In this document: piece by piece, positions 23,301 to 36,200 of the stretch | Layout of the letters: each line of letters begins with the position of its first letter | How positions within the stretch are numbered: the stretch's first letter is position 1 | Assembly: GCF_964340395.1 (NCBI RefSeq) | Contig: NC_135550.1 | Span: 26,811,676 to 26,875,675 of the forward strand | DNA length: 64,000 nucleotides | Reading direction: 5' to 3' | From: Glandiceps talaboti | Lineage: Eukaryota > Hemichordata > Enteropneusta > Spengelidae | The notes under the pieces: generated by a model | What the model saw: only the letters and a program-made list of their open reading frames with translations | Databases searched by the model: none | Told to the model about the DNA's origin: nothing | Translations under genes and position numbers: made by a program

Positions 23301-26228
23301 ATTGAATATTTGATGAGGTTCTCAATTTGTTGATAATGTTGATATGCATCACTGCATTTAGCTAATCAGGAGACTGAATATATGTACAACAATACATTGC
23401 TACTTTTCATCTTACATAGATGAGGTAGCTTACAAATAGTGCGTCAGATCCCGAGGTCTATGGGTCATGCATCAATGCTAAAATACATATATTGTTACTT
23501 GTAGCTTCCATAGCATGCATTTTTGTCAAACATACATAAAAAATTAAAATATAATTGTTATTTATATCTTAAATAACTTCACCTTGTTATGTATGTGCAC
23601 AGCATTCATATTTTACCAAACTGCAACATTTGCAAAATACATATATTGATACTTGTTGCTTCCAAATATTATTTTTTATCTTGTGAGTATATCATTTATT
23701 TTTGTCAAAATATGTTATACATTGGTACTTTTAACTTTGAATAAATTTACCATGTGTATGATTTATTAATTTTTATCAACCATATATACAAAACAAAGAC
23801 ATTAGTTTTGCATTTCATTCTATATATGGCAGAGAAGTATCTATTAATAAAACTAAATCAACCAGAATATCACGTTTTGAGGATTTATTATTTTCCTATT
23901 TGTGATAAAAAAGAACTGTCCTTAGTTGGAAGGATACAATGCATCAATATCAATATAGAGTACATGTGTGTTGTACATTCTATTGTCAAATTTGCCTCAC
24001 GTTTTGTTTAAAGCATGCAGCAAAAAAAACTGTTTAAAAATATCTAGTGATTTCCTATGATCTCTCGACACAATGTACATACAGTATATGTACATGTAAA
24101 CTGAAGAATAAAGACATCAAATGGAAGTCTACTTTACTGTTTAAAAGTATGAAAAATATACCTAGCTATTAATGTTATTACCAAACCTTCATCACACTAG
24201 TCTATCATTCATAGTATACTACTAGTAATCAACAGATTCGGTAAGTATCGGGTATTGATTTACTGTATACCAACAGACTTTTTGCATGTAGGAAATCAAC
24301 AGTCTCGGTAATTATCGGCATGGAAGTATCACCCAGGTATGGAGTATTAGAGAAATTAAGCAGAGCTTACGAGAACACGACGACAATGACAAACGGCTTC
24401 TCGCCTGCATCTCATTCTCATTATGGCAAAAGTGATTAAGCAACACTTCCAAAGCGCTATCTGAATTTGAATGTCTACAGTGGAAACGATGTTATGTACC
24501 AAAGATATTTCAAGTGTAGATTTTTAGTAGATCACTATGTAATCGTGCTTAGTTCTTTAAAAATTAGCTAACATATATTTAGAATAAAATCTTGGTGAAA
24601 TTTCATGGCAAATCACGCCAAAATTTGCTCTTGTGTTCACTTATGAGAAACTCGCTGGTTTCTCGTCAAAAATGACTCACTGACGAGAATCAAACGTCTT
24701 ACATCTGCACGTTTGATGATGCATGGGACAAAATGATGACGATGTTGTTCTCATCTCGTAAGCTCTGTATAATCTCTCCAATAGCTTGCGCAGCGGCAGC
24801 GAAGCTGCTGCGTAGCGGGTCAATGACTAGTACACATGCGTGTCGTATATACTATGCAAAAAAAATTGGTGGTTCTCCCAGGGATGCATTGCGCGCGCAG
24901 TGACTACGCATGCGCCTTCCATATACTATGTGCATTCTCCACGCGCTACTGTATCATCGTACAGCATAGGCGACATAACATCACCATGCATTACAATATT
25001 GTAACAGTAGGCCTGTTGGCATGATTATCGTAACATTGTAACGTGTATCGAGGCATCACTGTACCTCAAGGAGAAATTGTTACACTATTTGGAAGTTTGA
25101 CGTACGTCGGTACGCGATACGGACCACTGATGACATAGCGCAGTTTAATTTACGGGTTGTGGAAGTGTGGTTTTGACATTTATATTGTCGATAATTGATT
25201 TTTTTACATGTTCTAAAAAGAATAACTACTTTCCTATGTTTGTTGTCACAAATGAATCTACCCAGCCTGAGCTTATGGGCTTTGCCTAGTTATGATATTA
25301 ACTTGTAATTATACCAATAGACTTTTTGCATGTATGAAATGAACAGACCTGGTAAGTATGGGGTATTAACTTGTAATTATACCAATATACTTTTTGCATG
25401 TAGGAAATGCATGAGATTCAAATGTTTGACCTTGATCATTTGTACTCGCTACATATACATATGTACATACAGACAGTATTAACCACTTGCCTATGCAGTA
25501 GCATTAGGGGGGGGGGGGGTCATTTGCTGTTACCCTGGGCTACATGTACATGCTAAGTGTAAAGTTACATGTTTATATTGAAAATTATTATCATATTTGC
25601 ATGTGTTAACCCTTTCCAAGGCACTCAAACTAATTTGTTTCTCCTAAAAACTCTGACAATTGTAATAGAGAAATGTGTATAGAAAAAAACATAACAAATT
25701 CAAAATACAATGCACTGTAGTATTAAAATTCAAAAAATAATACTTCACAACAGTTGAACTACAAATTACAATGTATATTCATTTAAATGCTGCATGTATT
25801 TATTAGGTCACATTACTCCATTAGAGTAGATTGGCAGTATATCATGTGTTTATAAACGGACTATTATTTAAAAAAGGTGATGCCCTATGTGACGCACACA
25901 TATGATATACTCGTAGCACTTTGTGTCCAGTGAAGGTGGGGAACTCTAGGTTCATGCCCTTTCCATGATGGAGTGAGTCATTTCAGCCATGCAAAACACT
26001 GTCACTAGTAGCGGTTTGGCATTGCAGTGCACTATCATGCATCATGATCATGTCAAACATGAAAATTGTCGTATCATGCCATTCATATATCCTGTACGCG
26101 TAGCATCTAAAAGGTACAAGTATTTGAGCACACTTGAGTATACTTACATGATAAATAGCGAAGAATATCAACACTGCTGACAAAATCATTGCCAGGAGAT
26201 AGCAAAACGCAGCGAATGTGAACGCCAT
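19937..26228 (-). CDS. CNIH1: Cornichon family ER cargo receptor (CNIH1-type)
   Basis: Five exons, in transcript order 26228-26148, 21719-21651, 21367-21255, 20987-20844 and 19970-19937, join in phase into 146 residues (human CNIH1 is 144). Cornichons are small multi-span membrane proteins that load cargo such as TGF-alpha-like ligands and receptors into COPII vesicles; some paralogues are AMPA-receptor auxiliary subunits. Seen: an N-terminal hydrophobic segment (MAFTFAAFCYLLAMILSAV), the cornichon loop IIAFDELKTDYKNPIDQCNS, LVLPEYIIHIFF before a second span, SQPGLYDPTTIMNADVLSRC, and a final span ending FYYLYSMIYVLVSSAS. The N terminus and loop match CNIH1/2/3 rather than the divergent CNIH4. 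Head to head with WDR26, convergent with GMF. Intron 1 is 4.4 kb and holds most of the repeats in this gene. Confidence 0.96.
20222..20605. repeat. 44-bp minisatellite interrupted by (CAAT)n and a repeat fragment
   Basis: Six copies of a unit, CCATACACTTACACTCAACA then CCATGGGGTTCTACCATAGT, lie in CNIH intron 4. The first copy (20222-20266) is separated from the other five (from about 20383) by a (CAAT)n tract at 20263-20333 and the word ACAATTTATATAGCTCCATT with GGCACTTTACAGG, a tail type common in animal SINE-like repeats. A repeat therefore appears to have inserted into a pre-existing array. Confidence 0.85.
21901..22190. repeat. Mixed (CATA)/(CGTA) tetranucleotide array in CNIH intron 1
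   Basis: CATA, CGTA, TGTA and TGCA units alternate over about 290 bases. The impurity contrasts with the pure array at 7141-7316 and indicates an older microsatellite with CpG-bearing variant units spread by duplication. The open frames across it are artefacts. Confidence 0.95.
22380..22869. mobile_element. 490-bp foldback element in CNIH intron 1
   Basis: The left arm (22380-22524) and right arm (22711-22869) are inverted repeats. Shared words include CCAAACTC, TACAGGTAAA, GTGCGTATCATA, AGATAAGAAACAGGCTTCCC and CCACTCA. Arms are about 145-160 bp, at an estimated 85 percent identity by eye, around a 186-bp centre. No ORF. It resembles the foldbacks at 9643 and 60697 in form but not in sequence. 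Confidence 0.8.
24345..24783. mobile_element. 439-bp terminal-inverted-repeat element in CNIH intron 1
   Basis: The left end TATTAGAGAAATTAAGCAGA then GCTTACGAG pairs with the right end, which in reverse reads TATTGGAGAGATTATACAGA then GCTTACGAG. Terminal repeats run about 29 bp with few mismatches and weaker similarity further in. No ORF is present, so it would be a MITE-like non-autonomous DNA element. Flanks do not give a convincing target duplication and the superfamily is unassigned. Confidence 0.65.
24784..25140. other. CpG-richer patch with GC hairpin in CNIH intron 1
   Basis: Against the AT-rich surroundings this patch carries many CpG dinucleotides, including TGCGCGCGCAGTGACTACGC-like words, and a stem near 24789-24809 (CGCAGCGGCAGC pairing with GCTGCTGCG, one bulge). 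It sits beside the TIR element and inside the split tandem array, so it may be part of an insertion. It could also be an intronic regulatory element. No gene is visible. Confidence 0.35.
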
Positions 26229-27118
26229 TTCGAAACTTGTATTGTGTAGTGTGTTTGTTCCTTCGATCCTCTCAGGGATTTATGACAGCGCCATCATAGC
26301 AGAACAAAATTTGCTTTCGTTTTTACAGTTTTGTTTTTGTTTTGCATCATATGTATTAATTGTAACTATTATCGTCCTCAACAAAATGCACCTCGAAAAA
26401 CGACAACAGAATAATCGATTTCTATCATACTTGATATATGCGTGTTGGGAAGCTGGATTGTACACTATAAAGTAATGACTAATTAAATATCTCATATGTA
26501 TCTCATCTTTTACCATTTGTCTGGTTGTCCCGGGTTGTCTACAATTATGTATTGTTGTTGTTGTCTTTTCTACATTATTGAACTGAACTATAGTGCTCTT
26601 TCCATTTTACCAGCAATTTTGTACCTTATGGACTGTAGTGTAAATTACAGCGATGGAAGAAAACGTTTTCTCATCATGAACATGTACAGTGCAAAGTAGT
26701 TGATGACTTTGTTCTGTACTCCAACCTATTCTAATGCATATTTATGACAAATTCGGCAGGACTTTATGGTTAGATTCAAATGTAAATATTGATAATAATA
26801 TTGTCAAAAATTAAATTGCCAAAATAAACGATTTTTTAAAAAGTTTTATGTATTGGAATTTCCCACAGTCCTCCAGTCAGCTGGGCTAATGACGTCATTC
26901 AACAACATAAAGCCGAAGTCGATTTTCATTCTATCTGTGTTGTTGTTTGGTTGGCGCTGCGAAACATCCAATTTCACCCAAGTTTTTTCGTCTTTATATT
27001 TTCTTTTAGAAGAGATCATATCATCTGTTGTGTTATAGCAATACTGGCCTCCTCGTCAGACTCAGAAAACGGTGGATTGTCTCCGCCACCGCCGAAAAAA
27101 CAACGTCTGGTCGCCGCC
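26229..27118. promoter_or_regulatory. Divergent CNIH / WDR26 promoter interval
   Basis: The start codons of CNIH (minus) and WDR26 (plus) are 890 bases apart, head to head. A full consensus CRE, TGACGTCA, lies at 26890-26897 on the WDR26 side, followed by CpG-rich sequence towards the WDR26 start. The WDR26 frame stays open for at least 56 codons upstream of the chosen ATG. Promoter function is inferred. Confidence 0.55.
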
Positions 27119-30100
27119 ATGCATGCCAATGGCTCTCCGTCCGCTCAGCACAATGGAGACACCAATGACTTTGCAAACGGAGCCACGGCAAGTAACGGTG
27201 AAATCGTCACCTCAGATGTTGCAGATCGAGACAGTGCAAAGAGTCCACCTCCCAAGATAATCACCAAAAATGACCGGGAAATCGTGAGACTCATAGGGCA
27301 ACATCTGAGGATGTTAGGTCTCAAGTGAGTGCAAATCATGTCGCCATCTTGAAGTACACTGTAATTTTTTTTTTCGTGTTCACCATTTCAGTATTTTTTA
27401 TCGGGAAGGAGGAAACGAGATATGTTTAAGAATATTCACATAGTCTTGCTGTTTCATTTGCAGTCGGACTGTTGATCAACTCATGGCCGAGTCGGGCTGT
27501 CGGTTGGAACATCCGTCAGCTGCGAGATTTCGCTCGCACGTCATGGACGGCGAATGGGGAAAGGTGAGATAATATCACGAGACGCGATTTAATTTATTTT
27601 TCTTCACTGGGAATGGTGACCTCGAAATTGTATACAGAACAGCACATTCTACGGACAGATTTACACGGCATAAGTGATTTTAAATTTACAGACATGAAAA
27701 TGATGGAGAGATAACCCCAAAGTAGCTTAACGGCAAAAAATAAACGAATGCATTTTTCAAAATACATGTACTGTTAAATATTTTATTCCTCATTTGACTG
27801 TTGGAATACTTATTTCCTGTGTGTTTAGGCAGAGGAAGATTTGAATGAACTGAAAGACCTCATAGAATCTCCTGAAGGAACTTTGGTAAGTATGCCGTAA
27901 TGTAAACGTAGTGAGACAGATATTTATCAGTATGAATATATGAATAAATACTTGTCTCCAATTAATCATACAATAAACAGAATAAGAGCAACACAAATAC
28001 AAGATGTCACATGAAATAATGAAAAACTTATTGAAACAAAAATATTGGATATTGGACTGAAACAGTTCCATATATAAAAATAATAAACAAAACTAGAGGG
28101 AAGGAAATAGGGCAATACCTGAATAAACAATAACTGTATGATTCAAAGGTTGAATTTGTTGAAGAATGAATGAGTCCTTAGAGTTTAGAGGTGTGAAGAG
28201 TACAGGGATGGCTGGACATGATAATGATAGTGACCTAAAATAACACTGCATTGGAAAATACTAGTAGTAGTAGTAGTAGGCAATGCCATGTTGGATATCA
28301 CAAGATATTTGTACTTCAATGTGTAGGAGGGCACAAGCTGAGCAATCAATAACTGAATTTGGAATAAGTTGTTAACTTATAGATTGTGGTAATTATTTAA
28401 TTGAGAAAGAATTAATCAAAGTGACTGCATATTTTAGGGAAATAACAACAATTAAAAGGATTTGTTTATACCCACCAGTATATTAGGGTAGTCTTTGTTT
28501 TCATGAACAAAGACTTGTGTGGAGGGCAATGTAAGAGCCACATCACACCCAATGCTCCTATTTGTTTTGGAGTCAGCTGAGCTGTTCAAGGATGTCCATT
28601 GTGTTGGCCTGTAGTCATTACAATGTCTGTCAAGTTAGATCAAAGAGACCCCCATACAGTATGCAGGTAGCCTCTTATGTAAGGTTGCCGAACTTGATAA
28701 CAAATAACCCATTTACAGGTACTTTTGTATGTGTCCATTGCAATGGGTTGTGTTGCCACAGTTTTTGCTTAGTGTCACAGTTGCTGAAATAAGGCACATA
28801 ACAAGTATGGTCATGTATTTTATTGTCACCTTCTGTTTGTTGTGCATATATATTACTTTGGAGGGCCAAAGTTAATAATGTATCATTATTTTCTCTTAAG
28901 AGTAATCTTAGATGATATGAGGAAATATCATGAGTAAATGAATCTTGAAGTGTTCTTTTGAACTGTTATAAATGATACAATTATCAGCATCTGATTCACA
29001 TACATGTATTTACAATAGTAATTAGACCCTCTAATATACGATATATCAGCCTAGACATTATTCTCAGTGAGGTGTTCATCAACCGCAAGTTACAGAAATG
29101 CTATTAATAATAAATATTAAAACACAAAATACTAGAAATAGTCCTAAAAGGAAGAAAGTGCAGAATTTGTAATAAATGGTATGACATTTAAATATTTAAA
29201 GTGCTTTGTACCAGCAGCCTTTTACTGTAATCAGCATGCCAAGGTCATTTAAACAAAAGAGTCTCCAATAGGCAGTGAGACCCTAACTTTAGTACAGTGT
29301 GTTGTGTATATATTTGAAGATCTCAAAACGATAAATCAGGGGCTGTCAGTTATCAGCTCCAAGAGTGGTGCCTAAAATCACAATCCCAGAGTTTAGTTTA
29401 TATGACATCAATTCTCTATAGATTAGTTTTAAAAAGGAATGACAGATTGAAAAAAACACATAATTATATACATTTGATTCTGTCACATAACTGATTTGAT
29501 TGATTCAAATAAGTGATTTGTTGATTGATCCAGAAGTAAAAGTTTGAATTATCTCAGTTTAGAATTTTGTGATATAAATGTATAAGCAATTATTTTGTCT
29601 GATTTCTGTAAGGGATCAAGCCCACAGCAAATATTATTGAATTCTGTTGATGTTCTGGTGAAATTTGTAGGTGGTGGTAGTTATTTATGTTGAACTTTTC
29701 ACTCAGCAGTATGGTAATAGCATGGCTCAAATTACAGTGACAGATGGGGGTCACCGATGATCAGAGTTTACGAACCAGTGTCAGTGTTGTAGTAGTTTCA
29801 GTTCTGCATATGTAATATTTTCTTTGAGTTCACAAAATATGGTACTGTGCAATTATGTCTTGTGTGTGTGGAGGTCTGTGTCGTTGACATCAATTATAAA
29901 TCAGTGTACCTAGAGTAGACCATAAGCAGCCATAATACAAGACCTTTATTAGCATCTGGCGAGGTATGATCATATACAGTCAAATTAGATTTACCCAGCT
30001 TGTACTCAATGTCTGCAGGCACTAAATTGAAAAGTGTTGGGATGATAGGGTCTGGTCAAAATCACAGCAGTAATATCCTTGTCTACAAACACTATGCTTG

Positions 30101-31127
30101 AAACACATCAATTAGAAAGAGACACATTTCACTTGAAACATGATATGTGTCACCTTACTGACCCTATAGAATCTATGATCCCAACTGTAAGTCATCCTGC
30201 ATTGTGAAAGTTGTAGCATTTGAGTAATCCATGGAATAAGTCAATGACTTCCATGATTGCTTTCGTTTAATTTTGACTTTAAAATTAAAATGAAAGTCGA
30301 TAAATGTATTTACTTTATCAAACAAGAAGTTTTGGTAAAATATGCAAATGGATCTCTTTTTGTATAATTCAGGTATTTGAATATTTTGTTGTAGAGGCAG
30401 CTGTGGTCATGAATATATTTGTAACAAGAAAACACCCTCGTCTTTTATCAAGTTGACCATATGGACATGGTCAATAGTTGTAACTTATAGTATCACAAGA
30501 AAACTAACTTAACTGTGGAATGGAGGGGGGGGGGGGAGAGTGTAGGGTTTGTATGTGGTTTGCATGTGCCTGTGCCTCTGTAATGAAAGTAATTAAGTGG
30601 ATTATATCCCAGCTAAAGTCAGTGTTAATGGGGCCATAGGAATGACTCATTGTCTATCAGTATATATTGATAGTGTGTATGTTTTGGGATGAAGGGAGGG
30701 GGTGTCTGGTGTCAGGTGTGTATGTGATTTGCATGTGTCTGTGCCTATGTGTTTCTGTGCCATGGAAATTATTGTCCTCTTCCATTAAATTGATCATGTC
30801 ACAACTTATAAAGTTAGTGTTAGTGGGCACTGCAGGAATGATTCTTTTAATTTTGTCTACCTGTCTGTATGACGTATGGATGGATGGTGTCACTGTGTTT
30901 GGGGGAAAGGGTTTTGTGTTGGAATGATGTGTATGTACATGTGTATGAGGTCCGTATGTGTTTGGGCTGTTATGTGTATGTGTATGTGTATGTGAGGTCT
31001 GTATGTGCCATGTTTCTGCATCATAAAACTAGTTATTGACTTCTTCCATGAAATGGATCATAGTATAGCATGTAGTCAGTGTAAATGGACCAATGCAGTA
31101 GGAATGATACTAGTATATTACCCACCT

Positions 31128-31180
<53 letters not shown>

Positions 31181-33155
31181 ACGTGTGCGTGTGTGTGTTT
31201 TGTATGGGGTTGGGGGTTTATAGCTTATATATCTATCATACACTTGTCTTGAACACATCTACATGTATGTAGTCATCAACCATATTGTGGATCAATGTGT
31301 TAAGACATAATGCAACCAAAGTATATAAGACCTGTTTTCAAACTTTCAAATATTTATCACATGTTTCAAGGATAATGAGGAGAAACGACAGAATATTTTG
31401 TGCGTTGAGGCCATTGTAGTTTCCGAGTAGCGTACTTGCTAGTGAACTGACATACACTATACAATGGTCTGACACAATAGCATTGATAGCAGACAGCAGA
31501 AGCAGTGTCTAAGTCCATACATCACTTCTGCCTAATTGCAGAGACGTTCACGGTTTTGATCGACATCCTCTCCCATATCGATAAGTGAAAGTGAATGAAA
31601 CAACACAGTATGATTTTATCATGTTTAACATTCATATTTTTATTTAAAATGGTTAAATCACAGGGTATCCTTTCCCTTTCATTAAATGTCATGCTTTGAA
31701 CAATTTTCATGAGTGTCTAGTATGATACAGTAAATAATTTTGAGGTATTTCATGTGGAGACTCACTGTTATTGTATGGTAACCATGGGTAAGTATAACCA
31801 CAGTTATAAATCTTTGATTATGTATGTCTGTCTGTCCAAAATCTGACAACTGACAACAAGTGTTTCTTTTGTGGTGTAATATAATCTTCTGTTTTATAGA
31901 CTATTGGATGAATACGGAAATTAATCTTCTTTTCCAGAAAATGAAGTTCCTTCTACTTGAGCAGAAATATCTAGAATATCTGGAAGACACACATGTATTA
32001 GAAGCATTGCAGTGTTTACGGCAGGAATTAACACCTCTCAAATACAATACAGAGAGAGTTCATGTGCTGAGTGGGTAAGTGTGTCTTTTGGTGATTTAGT
32101 AGAACTTTTGTTACCAAATATCACCCTGCTACAGTTATACATTGTATGTGTACGTTTGTTTCTTTTCAGTTTTCCGCCTCGAGCCATAACTAGTATTTGC
32201 AACAGTGTTGTTACCTATGTATCTGTCTGTACATAATAATATTTTCGACTACATTATAACCTAGCATAATGGTAATTGCTTATCAAAAGTGTAATACATG
32301 TAAAGTATATTTTGCTGTATTACTATGTATGTCTTTCATATTTTGGTGCAAGTGTTCACTTTGTTTATGACCCAAACACGATCTTCCAAAGTCAGCATTT
32401 TGTAGTATGTAAACAATGGTGGTTCAAGTGTCTACCACTACAATAACTTTTTTATGGAATAATGTTTTCGATGGTATTCAGAGTGCCACCGTCATGGTTC
32501 AAATTTGTTGAAGCATCATTGATTTCTTCCTGGTGGTCGTATACAATTGATGAACCTTTTTTGAAGAGAATTACTGAAATAATATGAAAATACAGCCCAT
32601 ATATTTTAAATCAGAGTTCTTAGAAAACACACACAAGTTCTAACCAATTATATTGCATTAGCTACAAATTCCAAGAGACATTTAAAAGTTGTATCCAAAT
32701 GAGTGAGTTGTAATTGGTGGGTGATAGCTTATTTTGGTTCAGAGCATATTTCCTGAGCACAGTATTGTCAACTGTTGTGAATGAATAATCAATAGATTCC
32801 CAGCTGATGAAAGATGTCTGAATATGTAAATATACTTTTGTCAGGTGACCATAACATGTAAAGGCTGTCACAGCTTTTCATTGCAATTGAAGAGTAGAAT
32901 CATTTATTTGTTGTCACTATTTGTATGCAGATTGTATACAGTTATCATTTTATCAATCAGTCATTGTTAAATTTAGAATTCAAATGTAAGGAAAAAAACA
33001 TGTTTGCAGATGTAGAAATCTCAATGTTTTTGTTCATTTGTGACAGTAATGTGATAAGTGTACAATGTAGATAATCATATAAACTGAGAACTCAACTATC
33101 AGAATATTTCAACATTAAGTTAAAACACACTTAACACTGATAAGATGAACAAATT

Positions 33156-33207
<52 letters not shown>

Positions 33208-36200
33208 AAACATTCTGATGACTGAGTTGAGGTATGTATGTATTTGATTATTCAAGGTTAAATAATAATTAGATATTGACATCACTACAATTTACATAAA
33301 TATTATACATATAAAAAAGAAGGGGTGTTTTAGTACTGGTACTTGAAATAACTAGACTTTCATGTTTGGTTGCTAATATTAATTTAATGGCAACAGCTGT
33401 GTATACAAATTTGAGTATATACACATGTATGGTCTTGGTAACTGTATAGTTCAACTGTGAAATTAAAACTGAGTAAATACAATCAACACTGCAAAACCAA
33501 TCCAATACAACAGGAATGGTTCAATTTCAGTGTTTGTTTTGGGTGTACATGTATGTGTCATTGTTCAAACAAATATTGGACACTAGATATGATATGTGAC
33601 CTTGACAACATCCTTTCCCCAGACATTGACAATAGGGAAATTTCTGGTGTCCTTTTAAAGAAACAGGCATCATGAGAGACTGAAATGGTCGTAATTGTTT
33701 TTGCTCCATGAATTGTTGCAATTATGGTGTTTGTAATAGTGACAGTGGTGTGTGTGGAGTGCTTTAACAGTGAATCTTTCAGTCTACGATGGTGACAATG
33801 TGGATCAATATCTTTGAGCACTTTACACTGAAGTCATGTACTGTCTCTAAATTGTTGTGAATAACATGATAAATTCTAGTCTATTCTGAGTGTGTTGATG
33901 TATAGCACTTGCACATAAAAAAATGAACAAAATGGATGATATGAAAATGTGCACCTACAAAATGTATTTTCCAGTTGTAGTACAGTATGTAATGATCTTC
34001 TCAAGTCTTTTGATACCAAAGTTATACTAGTGATGGAGATGTTATGTGGAAAGGAAAAGTGTCCGTGAAATGCCCACAGAAATGTGCTGAAAGTGTATAC
34101 ATGTGTACAAGAACTACTGTGGCTTCCACAGTGGTCAGTCCTAACCTTACTGAAATATGGATTGTTGTTCATAATTGTAAGTAAGATGATAGCATTAGAG
34201 AATGCCAATCATCCCAACAAGTCAGAAGAGTTATGAGTAATAGACAGTTAGTTGGTATATGCATGATATGTGGACATGAAGTTTGTCGGAATAATCAAAG
34301 CATTTAAATAATCAGAGTTCATATAATCAGTATTTTACTGTACTTGCAAGATGTCACCATCATGGCTAACAAATTGATGACAAATATAATGCATGTGTAC
34401 ACATTGATTTGATTAATGTATTCTGAATATAATCATTTTAGCTCACTGCAGTCAAAGGCCTGAATTGTCACTACTAGTACTACACTGCTAGCTTCCGAGC
34501 ATTTGTCAGATGTCTGCATATTGATCTGTCCTGTGCCATATCACTGACATGCATGAATCAAATTCAACCAAACCCAGCACAATGGTCAGATACTATAGTG
34601 GGCATTGACATATTATTTTGTTTTGCAACCTCATCAAATGACAGCTAGATTTATTGTTTACATCATTCGTGTCTATTAAATCTGATCAGTGTTGTGTGGG
34701 TACACTGAAAAAAGGGGATGTATGGTCAAATAATACAAACTGAGTTAATTCTTATGAATGTAAGTAAAATATGCTACAATGCCATTGGCACTATATTTTT
34801 ATAAGACACAATTTGCTCAGTAAATGGGATTGTTGATGAAATGAGCTCAGCTTGCATTATTTCCTTCAGTTCATACAAACTATTATAGAGTACATGTAGA
34901 GTAGAAAGGGATTCGTGGTAAAATAAAGTATCAAGCGATTGATATCCCAGACGTAATTACATAAAATGGCTAATATTGGTTGAGACATCCATAATGACAA
35001 ACAGTCATGAACATAATTTCAGATATACGATTGGAAAATTAGATTTGGAAATATTATAAAGGGTAGAAATGTGGTTTGAATTATAGGGGATGGGGCAGGT
35101 GTTGGAGTGTTACAATGTAGACTTGTCTTCTCTTGATATTGCTTTCCATGTCTACATAAATTAGTGATCTGGCACATATAGCTTCTTACGTAAAATAAAG
35201 TATTCATATATGTAAATAATAAAAAGATTTAAATGTAGATGTAGAACTTCACTAGAAGGTAGACTATAAGGTGAAAGTAGCTTGCTAGACTGTCAGATTT
35301 ATATCAGCTAGGCATTTTATACAGATTAGACATAAATATTTCTACAAAACTAGTCTAATTAACTAGTAATAAATATGATGAGTCCATGTTATCTACAGTA
35401 GTTGGTTTGTTATATGATTTCCCATGTGACCTCAAACATCAAGTATCTACATATAGCAGCTTTGTTGTCAAATATACAGCAGCTGTGAGAAGGGAAAAAG
35501 TTATCAACCCTTTGACCTCAATTAGTTATTATCATAACTAACTTTCTAGATTTGAAGAAGTGAGATGTATTGACTGTATCTTGATAAAGGCACAAAATAA
35601 ACTCAGCTGTTCATTTGTAATGTGATTATCAGTATGTGCTAGTTTTATTTTTGCTAGGGATTGAGTACCCTTGTGCATAAGGAGTGAACATTTTGTAATA
35701 GGCTAGTTTCTAGTGCATTGTAATAGCCTGTCTACTGGCTGAATGTGTTATACTACACTCATTGAGAAGTGTCACATTTCCAGTCAATAAACAGGCAAGT
35801 AACCCCCAAGTATATGCTGAGCTTTGAAGATTTGTGTGTAATAATACATAAATATATATGATTACAACGCCCCCACCCAACTCTCTGCAACTACTCACCC
35901 ACCCATTGTTGTACAGTGTTTTGAGTATGTGGAGCATGTTTTGGTTTTAGAGTTGGGCCAATGACCTGTCGACTACCAAATCTTAAAAAAAAGATAAGTA
36001 ACCATCAGTGACCTCTAGAATGTAGTAAAGAGACAACATGCAATGTGTATTACAGTAATAAATACAACATATGTTGTAAGCACTCTCAAGCATCATTGTT
36101 TCACTGTCCAGGATATTTTGGTTACCTCTACAATTCATGAGAAATATTGATATTTTTTCCCCTCTTTTATCTCTGAACCCTGACAGACAAGTGGTCAGTA

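Larger units (their letters stand above)
24220..25410. repeat. ~75-bp tandem repeat split by inserted DNA in CNIH intron 1
   Basis: Units containing ACCAAYAGACTTTTTGCATG, GGAAATCAACAG and CGGTAAGTATCGGGTATT occur at about 24225-24325 and again at about 25270-25410. The roughly 0.95 kb between them lacks the unit and includes the inverted-repeat element at 24345-24783 and a CpG-richer patch. The parsimonious reading is one ancestral array opened by insertion. Confidence 0.6.

Noticed and set aside
19937-26228. Assignment as CNIH4
   Set aside because: The N-terminal MAFTFAAFCY, FDELKTDYKNPIDQC and YDPTTIMNAD words match CNIH1/2/3; CNIH4 has a divergent N terminus and loop.
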